DNA of 32,609 nt. Source: Thermoactinospora rubra. Its GTDB lineage: Bacteria > Actinomycetota > Actinomycetes > Streptosporangiales > Streptosporangiaceae. Under the pieces are notes generated by a model, which made no database searches, was not told the origin of the DNA, and was given only the letters and a program-made list of their open reading frames with translations. The translations under genes were made by a program, and so were the position numbers. Positions 1-6,940 of the stretch are shown here, piece after piece. The stretch covers positions 1 to 32,609 of the forward strand of contig NZ_MSZZ01000078.1 in NCBI RefSeq assembly GCF_002093975.1, given 5' to 3'. Positions within the stretch are counted from its first letter, which is position 1. Every line of letters starts with the position of its first letter.

Positions 1-7
1 GAGCCGC

Positions 8-76
8 CTAAAAGATCTTGATCCACAGGTCTTGACGATTGCTCGTCGGCTCCGGGATGGGATATGTGGTGCTCAT
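8..76 (-). CDS. possible 22-residue peptide gene, C-terminus DLWIKIF
   Basis: A short open frame begins with ATG and ends at TAG. Its start has a very good ribosome binding site: GGAGG on the minus strand (plus positions 83-87) with a 6-base spacer. The peptide starts MSTTYPIPEPTS and ends in an aromatic-rich tail, LWIKIF. Nothing larger overlaps it convincingly. Any gene it heads would lie off the left edge of the window. The insertion sequence that begins at 129 leaves only about 50 bases upstream, so it may have been cut off from its promoter. It could be a leader peptide, a precursor of a modified peptide, or a chance frame; I do not recognise a family. Confidence 0.3.
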   Translation of the reverse strand: MSTTYPIPEPTSNRQDLWIKIF

Positions 77-128
77 GGGTGCCCTCCCTTCGGGACATCG
101 GTCGGTGCTGATGCCGCTTTGGGTCTTA

Positions 129-148
129 TTAGTGGGCGTTTGGTCCCG
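129..148 (+). repeat. left terminal inverted repeat of the IS5-type element
   Basis: Twenty bases that match the reverse complement of 1270-1289 without mismatch. Confidence 0.9.
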
Positions 149-368
149 TGAGGCCGCGTATCGCCTGATAAGTGACGTCGTCCGCGTGTCGCCTTTGCGC
201 GGTTTGGGACAATTCCGGCATGACCGTGGCCGACGAACGGGCCGTAGAACACCCGTCTTGCCCGGGAAATCCTGTCTCATCCCGAGGCGCCCGACTATGT
301 CACCATGCGTAGCAGCAAGTTCACGCTAGGGGCTGGGCAGCACACGCGATCCGCGCTACGCCGGAAGC

Positions 369-1247
369 ATGACCAACCAGCGACCCTGCCCCAGCGACCC
401 TGCCCCAGCGACCCTGCCCCAGCGACCCTGCCCCAGCGACCTGTCTGACGCCCGCTGGGCGCTCATCGAGCCCACACTGAGCGCCTGGCGCACCGAGCGC
501 CGCAGCCACGGCCTGGACATCGGCCGCCCCTGCGAGCACGACCTGCGCGCCATCATGAACGCCATCCTCTACGTCGACCGCACCGGCATCCCCTGGCGCT
601 ACCTGCCGCACGAGTACCCGCCCTGGCAAACCGTCTACGGCCTCCTTCGCCCACTGGCAGACCGACGGCGTGTTCCTCCAGCTCAGCGGCTTACTCCGGC
701 GGTTAGCCCGCATCGCCGAGGGCCGCAGCCCCGAGCCGACGGCCAGCATCATCGACGCTCAAAGCGTCAAAACCTCGGCCAATGCGCCCGCCGCCAGCAA
801 GGGCTACGACGCCGGCAAGAAGATCACCGGCCGCACGCGCAGCATCGCCCGCCGATACCCTCGCCCCTGCTGCTCGTCGTGCTGGTCACCGCCGCCAGCG
901 TGTCCGACGGCGCCGCCGGCCTGCCCCTGCTCACCCAGGTCGCTGCCAACCACCCGACCATCACCACGACCTGGGCCGACAGCGCCTACTGCACCACGGT
1001 CATCGAAGGCGGCGCCGCCTTGGGCATCGACGTCGTCCGCCGCGACCCCGCCACCAGGGGCTTTAGCGCCCTTCCCCGGCGTTGGGTGGCCGAGCGCATC
1101 CTGGGCTGGCTGATGCTCCACCGCCGCCTGACCCGCGACTACGAGGCCCGGCCCGCCCGCTCCGAAGCCATGATCCACCTTGCCATGACCGATCTGATGA
1201 CTCGCCGCCTCACCGGCGAATCCACCCCAACCTGGCGCGGCACCTGA
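369..1247 (+). pseudogene. IS5-family transposase with two frameshifts
   Basis: The N-terminus (LSDARWALIEPTL...GIPWRYLPHEYPPWQTVYG) is the helical domain typical of IS5-group transposases. The frame then breaks near 641-650. The middle (WQTDGVFLQLSGLLRRL, SIIDAQSVK, GYDAGKKITGR) is read in the +1 frame to about 855, and the C-terminal part (LLLVVLVTAASVSDGA, TTTWADSAYC, RWVAERILGWLMLHRRL) returns to the first frame. The DDE residues are therefore all encoded (D of IIDAQ, D of WADS, E of VAER), but in two frames. Two compensating indels fit a decayed gene better than programmed frameshifting, because the second break also shortens the protein. The start of the gene carries an unusual 14-bp tandem repeat. 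Confidence 0.88.
378..440 (+). repeat. 14-bp tandem repeat inside the transposase start
   Basis: The unit cagcgaccctgccc occurs four times in a row (378, 392, 406, 420), followed by a half copy ending at 440. Three extra copies add 42 bases, a multiple of three, so the expansion keeps the reading frame and adds 14 residues rich in Pro, Ala and Ser before the conserved LSDARW start of the domain. Confidence 0.92.
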
Positions 1248-1269
1248 AACCCCGACCAGACAGAACTTG

Positions 1270-1289
1270 CGGGACCAAACGCCCACTAA
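1270..1289 (-). repeat. right terminal inverted repeat of the IS5-type element
   Basis: Twenty bases, reverse complement of 129-148, starting 22 bases after the transposase stop codon. Confidence 0.9.
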
Positions 1290-1469
1290 GCGGGTGGGTG
1301 TCGGCCAGCGAGTCACGTACCGTCCTTGTCGGCGTGGGAGCAGACGACGGGCGGTGGCCTCGGGCTGGTGGACGCGGTGGCACAGGTAGTTGGGGCCGCG
1401 GTTGACTGTTCAGCCGTGCGAAAGGTGGAGATGACAGTCACGCATGATGTGTTCCGCCTCATGAATTAA

Positions 1470-1483
1470 CCCTGAACTCAGGG
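1470..1483. promoter_or_regulatory. inverted repeat upstream of the transglycosylase-like gene
   Basis: ccctga-ac-tcaggg forms a 6-bp inverted repeat about 60 bases before the chosen start of the next gene. Two TTGACT hexamers follow (1487 and 1498), but no well-spaced -10 box stands out. It could be an operator or a short hairpin. The rest of 1290-1541 contains no gene I can support. Confidence 0.35.
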
Positions 1484-1541
1484 AATTTGACTCTGTCTTG
1501 ACTGATAGGCGGACGTGCGTTCACCGTCGAAAAGGATTGAG

Positions 1542-2654
1542 ATGTTCCCTTCTAAAGGCGACGGATGGAGGGGCCGGATCGCAATGAGCACCACTGATGC
1601 CAGTCAACGGTCCGAAGACCGTGACCGTGGCGGATTGGATTTGACCAACCGGCTGCTCATGCAGGTCCCTGCCGATCAGGCAAGAGACTTCTGGTCGGTA
1701 GGTGACGATGACGGCGGGGGAATCGTAGTGAGTGGGGCCAGCGCTCTAACCGCCGCATCCGCGAGAGCTCGAGAGATGACCCGCCCGATCCTGGTCGATC
1801 GTCGTCGTTACGCAGGGCGCAATCGGCCGCGCGGGACAGCGAGGTTCGATCCTTCCTGGCTCGAGAGCCAGCGCGCTCTGAACGCGGCAACAGTGCTCAC
1901 TGACTCCGGGTACGTCGGAGAAGGCGATCAGGAGGCCCTGGTCGCAATCCTGGAGCAGACGACACGGGCCGGAGACAATGTGTGCGCTGTCCTCCCGTTA
2001 CACATCTCCTGGCTTGCCGACCCCGGCGTGAAGTTGTTAGCCGGCGAGGTGAACCAGCACCAGGTGCCGGTGGCGCTCGTCCTGGAGCACGCCAGTGATC
2101 CACTCGGCACCCAGTACGCGGTAAATGGGCTAAAATACCTGCTCCGCCAGGCGCAGGTACCGGTCAGCCTCCTATGCACCGACATCTCCGGCTTGGGAGC
2201 AATCGCTTACGGTGCTGCGTGGGCCGCGGTCGGGGTTACCTCCGCGCTGCGGCATCTATATCCAGCCGACAAAAAAGGTCCTCCCTTTAAACCATCGCCG
2301 GCGCGGCATGCGATCGTCCCGCGATTGATGACGTTCATGAACGTTGAACGCATCGCCGAAGGCTGGGCTCGTGCCCAGCGACACGAGGATTTGGATGAGA
2401 ATCTGTGGCGCTGCTGGTGCACAGAATGCGGAAATCGCACCATGGACCGGTTCGCCACTTGTACGGATCTCAGCCTCGCCATCCACAACATCAGCATTCT
2501 GGACGCCCTCCACCAGCAGGTCACTGGCCCTGACTCATGGGAGCAGGCGATCGGTGACGCTCTGCGCTGGTACCTGTGGATGCAAGACGAGTATCACCTC
2601 ACGTGGGATCCGCCCGCTTTCATGAACGCCTGGCTGCCCAAGTCCCGGCGCTGA
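1542..2654 (+). CDS. tRNA-guanine transglycosylase-like TIM-barrel protein
   Basis: This 370-residue protein has two hallmarks of the tRNA-guanine transglycosylase superfamily. TDSGYVGEGDQ corresponds to the TDSGGFQ loop that carries a catalytic Asp, and CWCTEC followed 19 residues later by HN matches the CxCxxC...HN zinc site near the C-terminus. Between them are alternating beta/alpha stretches (VPVALVLEH, VPVSLLCTD, AIAYGAAWAAVG) that suit a barrel. The nucleophilic Asp of the FDCVxPTR motif is not evident; the matching stretch reads AAVGVTSALRH. Family members exchange guanine for a 7-deazaguanine in tRNA or, for DpdA, in DNA; the substrate here is unknown. The start at 1542 is chosen for AAAGGA five bases upstream; ATG 1584 behind GGAGG and GTG 1515 are alternatives. 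Base composition is less GC-rich than in core genes, suggesting transfer. No queuosine or deazaguanine genes are nearby. Confidence 0.62.
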   Translation: MFPSKGDGWRGRIAMSTTDASQRSEDRDRGGLDLTNRLLMQVPADQARDFWSVGDDDGGGIVVSGASALTAASARAREMTRPILVDRRRYAGRNRPRGTARFDPSWLESQRALNAATVLTDSGYVGEGDQEALVAILEQTTRAGDNVCAVLPLHISWLADPGVKLLAGEVNQHQVPVALVLEHASDPLGTQYAVNGLKYLLRQAQVPVSLLCTDISGLGAIAYGAAWAAVGVTSALRHLYPADKKGPPFKPSPARHAIVPRLMTFMNVERIAEGWARAQRHEDLDENLWRCWCTECGNRTMDRFATCTDLSLAIHNISILDALHQQVTGPDSWEQAIGDALRWYLWMQDEYHLTWDPPAFMNAWLPKSRR

Positions 2655-3184
2655 GCGGTCTGCTGCGACAGCACGGCGTCGTAGACGATTTCCTCCACAA
2701 GGCGGTGGACCCATGTCCGACCGGCATCGACGTTCGTATCAGGGGCCTGGATCACCTCATGGGGCTCTTCGTCTGTCACTAGGCCAAAGCCGTGATAGAT
2801 GGCCTCAGCTCGCACCGCATCCCGGTACGCGATCCTCGCGGGCAGGACGGCCACGCGGGCGCTGAAGGCGGCGAAGCCCGCTAGGTTCGTCCGCGCCGAC
2901 CGCCACGAGCCTCCTACAGCCACGGCTCCGCGAATATGCACTGGTGACGGTCGCTTAAGGAACGAGGGATCGACGTGTGCTCGACAGTGCAGCAACAGGG
3001 CATCGGCCGCTGGCACCAATCCAGCTTCCTGCCGCCTGGCGTGCTCGGTCTCATCCAACTCGCATACCACCACGCGCCGTGTGCTGAGCGCACGCACCGT
3101 AACCACCTGGCAGCCCTGCCACCCCAGCGCGGCAAGTACGCCCGATGGAAGACTCCGCACAAGGGAAGCGGGTCGGCTCGTCAT
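2594..3184 (-). CDS. hypothetical protein, convergent with the transglycosylase-like gene
   Basis: The frame encodes about 196 residues from ATG 3184 (MTSRPASLVRSLPSG), with a possible longer form from 3235. The protein alternates hydrophobic strands with charged stretches (GCQVVTVRALSTRRVVVCELD, AARVAVLPARIAYRDAV-like segments, TWVHRLVEEIVYDAVL) and looks like a folded cytoplasmic protein. I do not recognise the family. Its last 61 bases overlap the end of the upstream gene on the other strand, so one of the two C-termini is coded on both strands. Whether it works with that neighbour cannot be told from the sequence. Confidence 0.5.
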   Translation of the reverse strand: MTSRPASLVRSLPSGVLAALGWQGCQVVTVRALSTRRVVVCELDETEHARRQEAGLVPAADALLLHCRAHVDPSFLKRPSPVHIRGAVAVGGSWRSARTNLAGFAAFSARVAVLPARIAYRDAVRAEAIYHGFGLVTDEEPHEVIQAPDTNVDAGRTWVHRLVEEIVYDAVLSQQTAQRRDLGSQAFMKAGGSHVR

Positions 3185-3305
3185 GGCCCACCACCCTGCC
3201 CACTCCTCCAGGAGGATGCATCGGCCGTTGCCCAATCGTCACCTCGTTGTGTGCTGCGGATAAACCAGCGGCACCGGAGCGGCATGAAAGTCTCGATGCG
3301 GATGC

Positions 3306-3717
3306 TCATGCCGCGCAACCTTCAGCGCAGTCCAGACAGGTGTCCAGGTGGCACGGCAGCACATAACTGACATCGCGCTGGCAGGTCGGCAGGTGCAGCG
3401 GGCGGCATTGGCCTTGGTCAGCGCGGCGCGCTGGCGCGGACTTAAGGGGCGCTTGGGCAGCGCGAATCGCACGTCATACAGGTAGGCGGCGCGCACGCTG
3501 GGCGCACCGTAGTGGCGCGAGGCCCACAGCACTTGCGCCTGGACGCCCTGGACGCCCTGGACGCCGGGCCGCAGCCCCTCGGCGGCGAGCTGCCGCATCG
3601 TGTACAGGTCGGCGGGGCCATCCGCCACGGGTAGGTGGGCAGGCCATAGCGGGCGGCGGTCGGGTCCCAAAACGGGCACGGACGCGGGACATCACGGCCT
3701 CCCTCGGCTGTGCTCAT
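3306..3717 (-). pseudogene. RRQRL-type zinc-binding protein, two frameshifts
   Basis: Read across three frames the gene reconstructs a small protein of the RRQRL-motif zinc-binding family, which is common next to transfer genes of actinobacterial integrative elements. Frame one gives FWDPTAARYGLPTYPWRMAP, frame two gives DLYTMRQLAAEGLRPG...VRAAYLYDVRFALPKRPLSPRQRAAL, and frame three gives TCQRDVSYVLPCHLDTCLDC up to a TGA at 3306. The breaks fall near 3610 and 3375, each explained by loss of one base. The Cys pairs of the zinc site lie in the third frame, so no single product would bind zinc as the family does. A ninefold-base unit (ctggacgcc) is repeated three times near 3535-3562. A single continuous product of 146 residues from 3679 is possible but would lack both conserved ends. 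Confidence 0.68.
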
Positions 3718-3753
3718 GCTTCGGGGTGATCCACGTTCCTCCGGGGACCTGGA

Positions 3754-4026
3754 TCATCCGGTGCGTGGCGGTGACGTGGATGAGGAGGTGAGAACCCGTG
3801 CGGATGCAGGGAATTCCTCTCCGCGGTCCGGCACAAAGGTCATCGGACAGCGCCTTTCGCGACCAGTCATCACGCCACCTCGCGCGGAGACGTGGGACAG
3901 GTCGGCGGCGTGCTGGGCGATGTCGGCGAGGGTGCGACCAGCCCGGACGCCGTAGGTCGGACGGGCCTTCAGGGCGTAGCGGTCGCACAACGGTAGCGCC
4001 TCTCGGCGGGAGATCCTGAGAGCCAC
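3754..4026 (-). CDS. short unrecognised frame upstream of the RRQRL remnant
   Basis: A GTG-started frame of 90 residues (ALRISRREALPLCDRYALKARPTYGVRAGRTLADIAQHAADL...) precedes the RRQRL remnant on the same strand. The first 50 residues look protein-like, but the tail becomes Ser/Thr/Pro-rich, and a more natural sequence (LLIHVTATHRMIQVPGG) sits in another frame from about 3810 to 3730. It may be another frameshifted small gene of the same island. I do not recognise a family. Confidence 0.25.
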   Translation of the reverse strand: MALRISRREALPLCDRYALKARPTYGVRAGRTLADIAQHAADLSHVSARGGVMTGRERRCPMTFVPDRGEEFPASARVLTSSSTSPPRTG

Positions 4027-4083
4027 GGTCGGAGCTACGAAGCAACCTGAGAACCAGCCCGATGTCGAGGACGGCGGCGGGGA

Positions 4084-4806
4084 TTAGCGCGGCTCGCAGA
4101 CTCGGCCGTCGCCGTCGCGATCCTGATACCAGTCGTACTCGGGATCGATGCCGCGCACGTAGGGACCGAGGCCGTGAGCGTTGGCCTCCGCGCACGTTCC
4201 GTGACGCGGATCCGTCTCTGGCTTGGGTTCAGGGTCGGGTTTCCTCGTCGGCTTTACTTGCCTGAAAGTGTCGCGGTTCTCGTCGTGCTGCACATGCTGG
4301 GTGGGCGTCGGTTTCGGGGTGGGCTTGAAACGGTTCACCTTCAAAGTGATCGGCTGGGATATGGGCACGCGTTCACCCGGTGCCGGAGATTGTCCCACCA
4401 CCTGCCACAGGCTGGCCATGACGACCGTCTTGCCGTTGATGGCCTCATGGCCGATTACGTAGAAGCCCATCTCCTGGAGGCGATCGCGGGCCTCGGCACC
4501 ATCCAGGCCGCGCACGTCAGGGACGGTGACCGTCTCGTCCACGAACTGCTCGACAGTTGCCGGGGCGCTGGCAGTAGGCTGTGAGGGAGCCGCCGTGGCC
4601 AGGGGAGATACCGTCACGGTAGGCAGCGCCAACGGCGAGCGCGGTGACTGAGACGGTGATACGACGCTGGCGGCGAACCCCACAACCGCCAGCACCGAAC
4701 AGCCGCCCAGTAAGGCGCCCACCACGATCAGCATTATGGCGATGGGCGGTAGACCGCGCTGTCGCTGCGCACGGGGTTGCCACGGTCTCGAGGGTGGATA
4801 GCTCAC
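4084..4806 (-). CDS. membrane-anchored PASTA and Excalibur domain protein
   Basis: The 240-residue protein has a short basic N-terminus, a membrane segment at about 21-48, a Ser/Thr/Pro linker, one PASTA domain at about 94-159 (VTVPDVRGLDGAEARDRLQEMGF...PGERVPISQPITLKV), a second Pro/Lys-rich linker, and a C-terminal Excalibur calcium-binding domain at 203-238 with Cys205, Cys237 and the DRDGDGRVCE loop. PASTA domains bind peptidoglycan or muropeptides, so the protein is probably held in the membrane with its domains in the wall space. GTG 4806 is chosen as start because GAGAGGAG lies nine bases upstream; the longer frame to 5055 is Arg-rich and lacks such a site. A Cys at 36 in GGCS is not in a clean lipobox. 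Confidence 0.8.
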   Translation of the reverse strand: MSYPPSRPWQPRAQRQRGLPPIAIMLIVVGALLGGCSVLAVVGFAASVVSPSQSPRSPLALPTVTVSPLATAAPSQPTASAPATVEQFVDETVTVPDVRGLDGAEARDRLQEMGFYVIGHEAINGKTVVMASLWQVVGQSPAPGERVPISQPITLKVNRFKPTPKPTPTQHVQHDENRDTFRQVKPTRKPDPEPKPETDPRHGTCAEANAHGLGPYVRGIDPEYDWYQDRDGDGRVCEPR

Positions 4807-5004
4807 CGGAAAGACTCCTCTCCCCCGAAGCCGAGCCTGCTCCTGGCAACGTATGCGGCAGATCGCTGCCTGTCCTCCTGTTTGCGTATCAGTTCCGTCA
4901 CGCAGAGGAGGCAGCTTGGTCGGATGCACGCTGGGCCGTCTGTGGGCCGTCCGAGGCGGCCCGACGATGACAAACGACGGCAGGAAGTGACGGCTACGGC
5001 GCAC

Positions 5005-5142
5005 GTCGACGCGGCGCCCGGTCGAAAGTCTCAGGTCGCGGAAGCGGCTCAACACTTCCTGCGCAACAAGCGGACCGAGTGGCGGGAGTACCGGCGGCAG
5101 GTCACCGAGTTCGAGCTGGGCCGCTACCTGCCGGTGCTCTGA
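5005..5142 (+). pseudogene. C-terminal remnant of a glutamine-synthetase-like gene
   Basis: The last 35 or so residues before the stop at 5142 (AAQHFLRNKRTEWREYRRQ, then VTEFELGRYLPVL) resemble the closing helix and tail of glutamine synthetase family proteins. Nothing of the catalytic barrel precedes it: the frame upstream runs antisense to the PASTA gene. I read it as the stub of a gene cut by a deletion or by insertion of the left-hand island. It is unrelated in detail to the true glnA at 20474-21898. The match is from memory of the family, so moderate confidence only. Confidence 0.45.
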
Positions 5143-5160
5143 GGGTCCGGGCCGTCACGC

Positions 5161-5195
5161 GACCGGCGGCCCCTCGTCTCGAGAGGCCGCCGGTC
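5161..5195. terminator. hairpin terminator between convergent genes
   Basis: gaccggcggcc at 5161-5171 pairs perfectly with ggccgccggtc at 5185-5195, an 11-bp GC-rich stem with a 13-base loop. It lies between the rightward remnant and the leftward sigma-partner gene, so it can end transcription from both sides. There is no U-tract, as is usual in actinomycetes. Confidence 0.75.
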
Positions 5196-5217
5196 TGGGA
5201 AGGTGCCGCAGGAGTCT

Positions 5218-5898
5218 CTACTCGCCGCCGGAGTCCAGCGAGGGGCCGTCCGTCTTGATCACCACGCCCGACCCGGGTTCCCCGCTTCCTGGGCCGTCGG
5301 TCTTGGTCACCAGCCCCGGCCCGGAGCCGCCTTCGCCCTTCGACGGCTGCGGCAGCGGGACGGCCTCGCAGGCCGACACCGCGCCCTCGACGATCTCCAG
5401 CGACACCGCGATCGGGGGCTCGGCCGGCTTGGCCTCGTCGCGCGTGACGGCGAGGACGACCGTCCGGCCCTGGGCCACCTGACCGGCCTTGAGGGTGAAG
5501 GTGACCCCCTCACCGCCCTTGATCTGCATCTCCACCCGGGACTTGTCCGCCTCGGACGGCTTGGCGCCCCTGGGGGCCTTGCAGGTCTGCCCGGGCGGCA
5601 GGTAGTCCACCTCCGCCTTGACCCCCTGCCTGGCCAGCTCGGCCTCCAGCTCCCCGGGGTCGCGGAACTCCGAGATGCGCACCTGGACCGAGCCGTCGGA
5701 CTGCTTGGTGACCGCGAACGCGGGGCTGCCGGTCCAGCCGGCGACCGAGGTCGCGACCAGGATGGCAGCCGCCGCGACCCCCGTCAGCGCGGCGGCGGGG
5801 ACCCACACGCGGCGGCGCGTCGCCGGCCGCGCGGCCGGGGCCCTGCCGGCCAGCTCCTCCTTGAGCGCGGCGAGCAGGCGCTCTTCGAACCTCGTCAT
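5218..5898 (-). CDS. single-pass membrane protein coupled to ECF sigma factor
   Basis: The 226-residue protein has a charged cytoplasmic head (MTRFEERLLAALKEELAG), one membrane helix at about 31-54, and a long extracytoplasmic part ending in a Gly/Ser/Pro-rich repeat with two near copies of VxKTDGPGSG. This is the layout of proteins encoded directly after actinobacterial ECF sigma genes and often called anti-sigma-like. Its ATG overlaps the TGA of the sigma gene (ATGA at 5895-5898) and GGAGG lies nine bases upstream, so the pair is translationally coupled. I see no HxxxCxxC zinc motif, so it is not a classical ZAS anti-sigma factor. Binding to the sigma factor is inferred from position only. 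Confidence 0.72.
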   Translation of the reverse strand: MTRFEERLLAALKEELAGRAPAARPATRRRVWVPAAALTGVAAAAILVATSVAGWTGSPAFAVTKQSDGSVQVRISEFRDPGELEAELARQGVKAEVDYLPPGQTCKAPRGAKPSEADKSRVEMQIKGGEGVTFTLKAGQVAQGRTVVLAVTRDEAKPAEPPIAVSLEIVEGAVSACEAVPLPQPSKGEGGSGPGLVTKTDGPGSGEPGSGVVIKTDGPSLDSGGE

Positions 5899-6440
5899 GC
5901 TCGTTCCTCCATCCACACGGCGGGCGGCGAAGCGACTTGCCTGAGAGCCTTGCGCGCGCGGTGCAACCGGACCCGCGCCGTGACCTGCCTGACGCCGAGG
6001 GCGGCGGCCGCCTCCGCGACGGTGAGCTGGTCGACGGCCACGAGCTCCAGCACCGCCCGTTCGCCCTCCGGCAGCTCGCGCATCGCCTCCAGCGCGGCCC
6101 TCATCTGCCGCTCGGCGTCGATGCGCTCCTCCATGCGCGTCAGGTCGTCGGCGTCCATCAACCGCCTGCCCGCGACGCGACCCGTCACCTCGGCCTCGCG
6201 GGCGGTACGGCGGTGCTGCGCGGCCACCACGTTGCGCGCCACGCCGTACAGCCACGCGATCTCGCTGCCCCGCGAGGGGCGGTAGGTGTGCGCCGAATCC
6301 AGCGCCGCCAGGAAGACGTCTGCGGTGAGGTCGGCCGCCAGGTGGGGATCGGCCACCCGGCGTACCACGAACCGCATCACGGCATCTATGTGGCGGCGAT
6401 AGAAGGCCTCGAAGGCCGCGGGGTCCTCGTTGAGACGCAC
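5895..6440 (-). CDS. ECF-type RNA polymerase sigma factor
   Basis: The 181-residue protein has sigma region 2 at about residues 8-78 (FEAFYRRHIDAVMRFVVRRV, DLTADVFLAAL, IAWLYGVARNVVAAQHRR) and region 4 at about 123-172 (LPEGERAVLELVAVDQLTVAEAAAALGV, RVRLHRARKAL) with its helix-turn-helix. It lacks region 3 and is the usual length of an extracytoplasmic-function sigma factor, which directs RNA polymerase to a small set of stress promoters. It starts at GTG 6440 with GGGAG upstream. The next gene overlaps it by four bases and encodes the membrane partner expected to control it. Confidence 0.92.
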   Translation of the reverse strand: MRLNEDPAAFEAFYRRHIDAVMRFVVRRVADPHLAADLTADVFLAALDSAHTYRPSRGSEIAWLYGVARNVVAAQHRRTAREAEVTGRVAGRRLMDADDLTRMEERIDAERQMRAALEAMRELPEGERAVLELVAVDQLTVAEAAAALGVRQVTARVRLHRARKALRQVASPPAVWMEERA

Positions 6441-6467
6441 CGGCCTGGCTCCCTTCGTCGTTCGCCC

Positions 6468-6780
6468 TTACACCCGTGCTTGGCGTGAGGGCGCCCGAGC
6501 GTTTCCAGGAGCATGGTGGTCAGGCGGCCGTATGGGCGAGGTCAGCGGCTGCGGCAGCGGCTCGGCGGTGCCGGGGTCGTTCTCGGCGTGGCCCACCCGC
6601 AGGCCGCAGACGGTCCTGGCGAACTCCAGCAGCGCGTGCCGGAAGCCGCCGCAGGTGCCCGGGAACGGGATGTCCTGCTCGCGGGGCGGGCGGCCCTGAC
6701 CGCGCCGTCCTCGCCGAGGCCGGGCCCGCTGCTCGCATCCCCCGGCTGGAGCAGGCCGGGTGTGTCATGGATCACTCGGA
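6468..6780 (-). pseudogene. remnant of CTP-synthase-like glutamine amidotransferase
   Basis: On the minus strand, the frame ending at TAA 6468 reads REQDIPFPGTCGGF, then RHALLEFARTVCGLRVGHAE. This is the nucleophile elbow of the amidotransferase domain related to the CTP synthase C-terminus: the GTCGGFxHAxLEFAR motif with its catalytic Cys. The preceding residues (DGAVRAAR) of the same domain lie in a different frame, so there is a frameshift near 6695, and the rest of the protein is absent. Downstream of the motif the sequence turns into Pro/Arg-rich noise. The remainder of 6441-6940 shows no other gene; an AT-rich patch near 6870-6895 may hold the promoter of the next gene. Confidence 0.6.
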
Positions 6781-6940
6781 CGTCGGGAAGCGTGCCCGGC
6801 ACATGGGTGTTACCTCGGCATAACGGACCGGCAACCGCCCCCTGATTCGATGGGCCGGGCAAGGGTTCCCTAAAATCGGTCCGTTTAAAACCCCTATTTG
6901 CGGGCTTGTTTGGTTTGTCTGGCGAAGATTGGAGTGTGGC

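Larger units (their letters stand above)
129..1289 (+). mobile_element. IS5-family insertion sequence, transposase inactivated
   Basis: The element is bounded by a perfect 20-bp inverted repeat, ttagtgggcgtttggtcccg at 129-148 and its reverse complement at 1270-1289, and contains a transposase of the DDE type in the IS5 group. The left end is about 220 bases from the transposase start, and I see no convincing gene in that stretch (149-368). No clean target-site duplication is visible: the bases at the two ends read TTA and TAA. The element is about 1.16 kb, normal for the family. The transposase has two frameshifts, so it should not move by itself, although the intact ends could still be used by a related enzyme. 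Confidence 0.85.

Noticed and set aside
129..1289. Programmed frameshifting of the IS5-type transposase
   Set aside because: Two shifts are needed, no slippery run is seen at either point, and residues appear to be lost at the second break, so decay is simpler.
1310..1430. Possible protein remnant on the minus strand (GPNYLCHRVHQPEATARRL)
   Set aside because: The stretch looks somewhat natural but is too short and matches nothing I can name.
3535..3562. Three copies of a 9-bp unit as a minisatellite
   Set aside because: Short, in frame within the RRQRL remnant, and of a kind common in GC-rich genes; noted with that feature only.
3692..4195. Arg-rich minus-strand frame of 167 codons
   Set aside because: Composition is typical of a shadow and it overlaps the PASTA gene end. 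Only its last 35 residues look natural and may belong to a frameshifted small gene.
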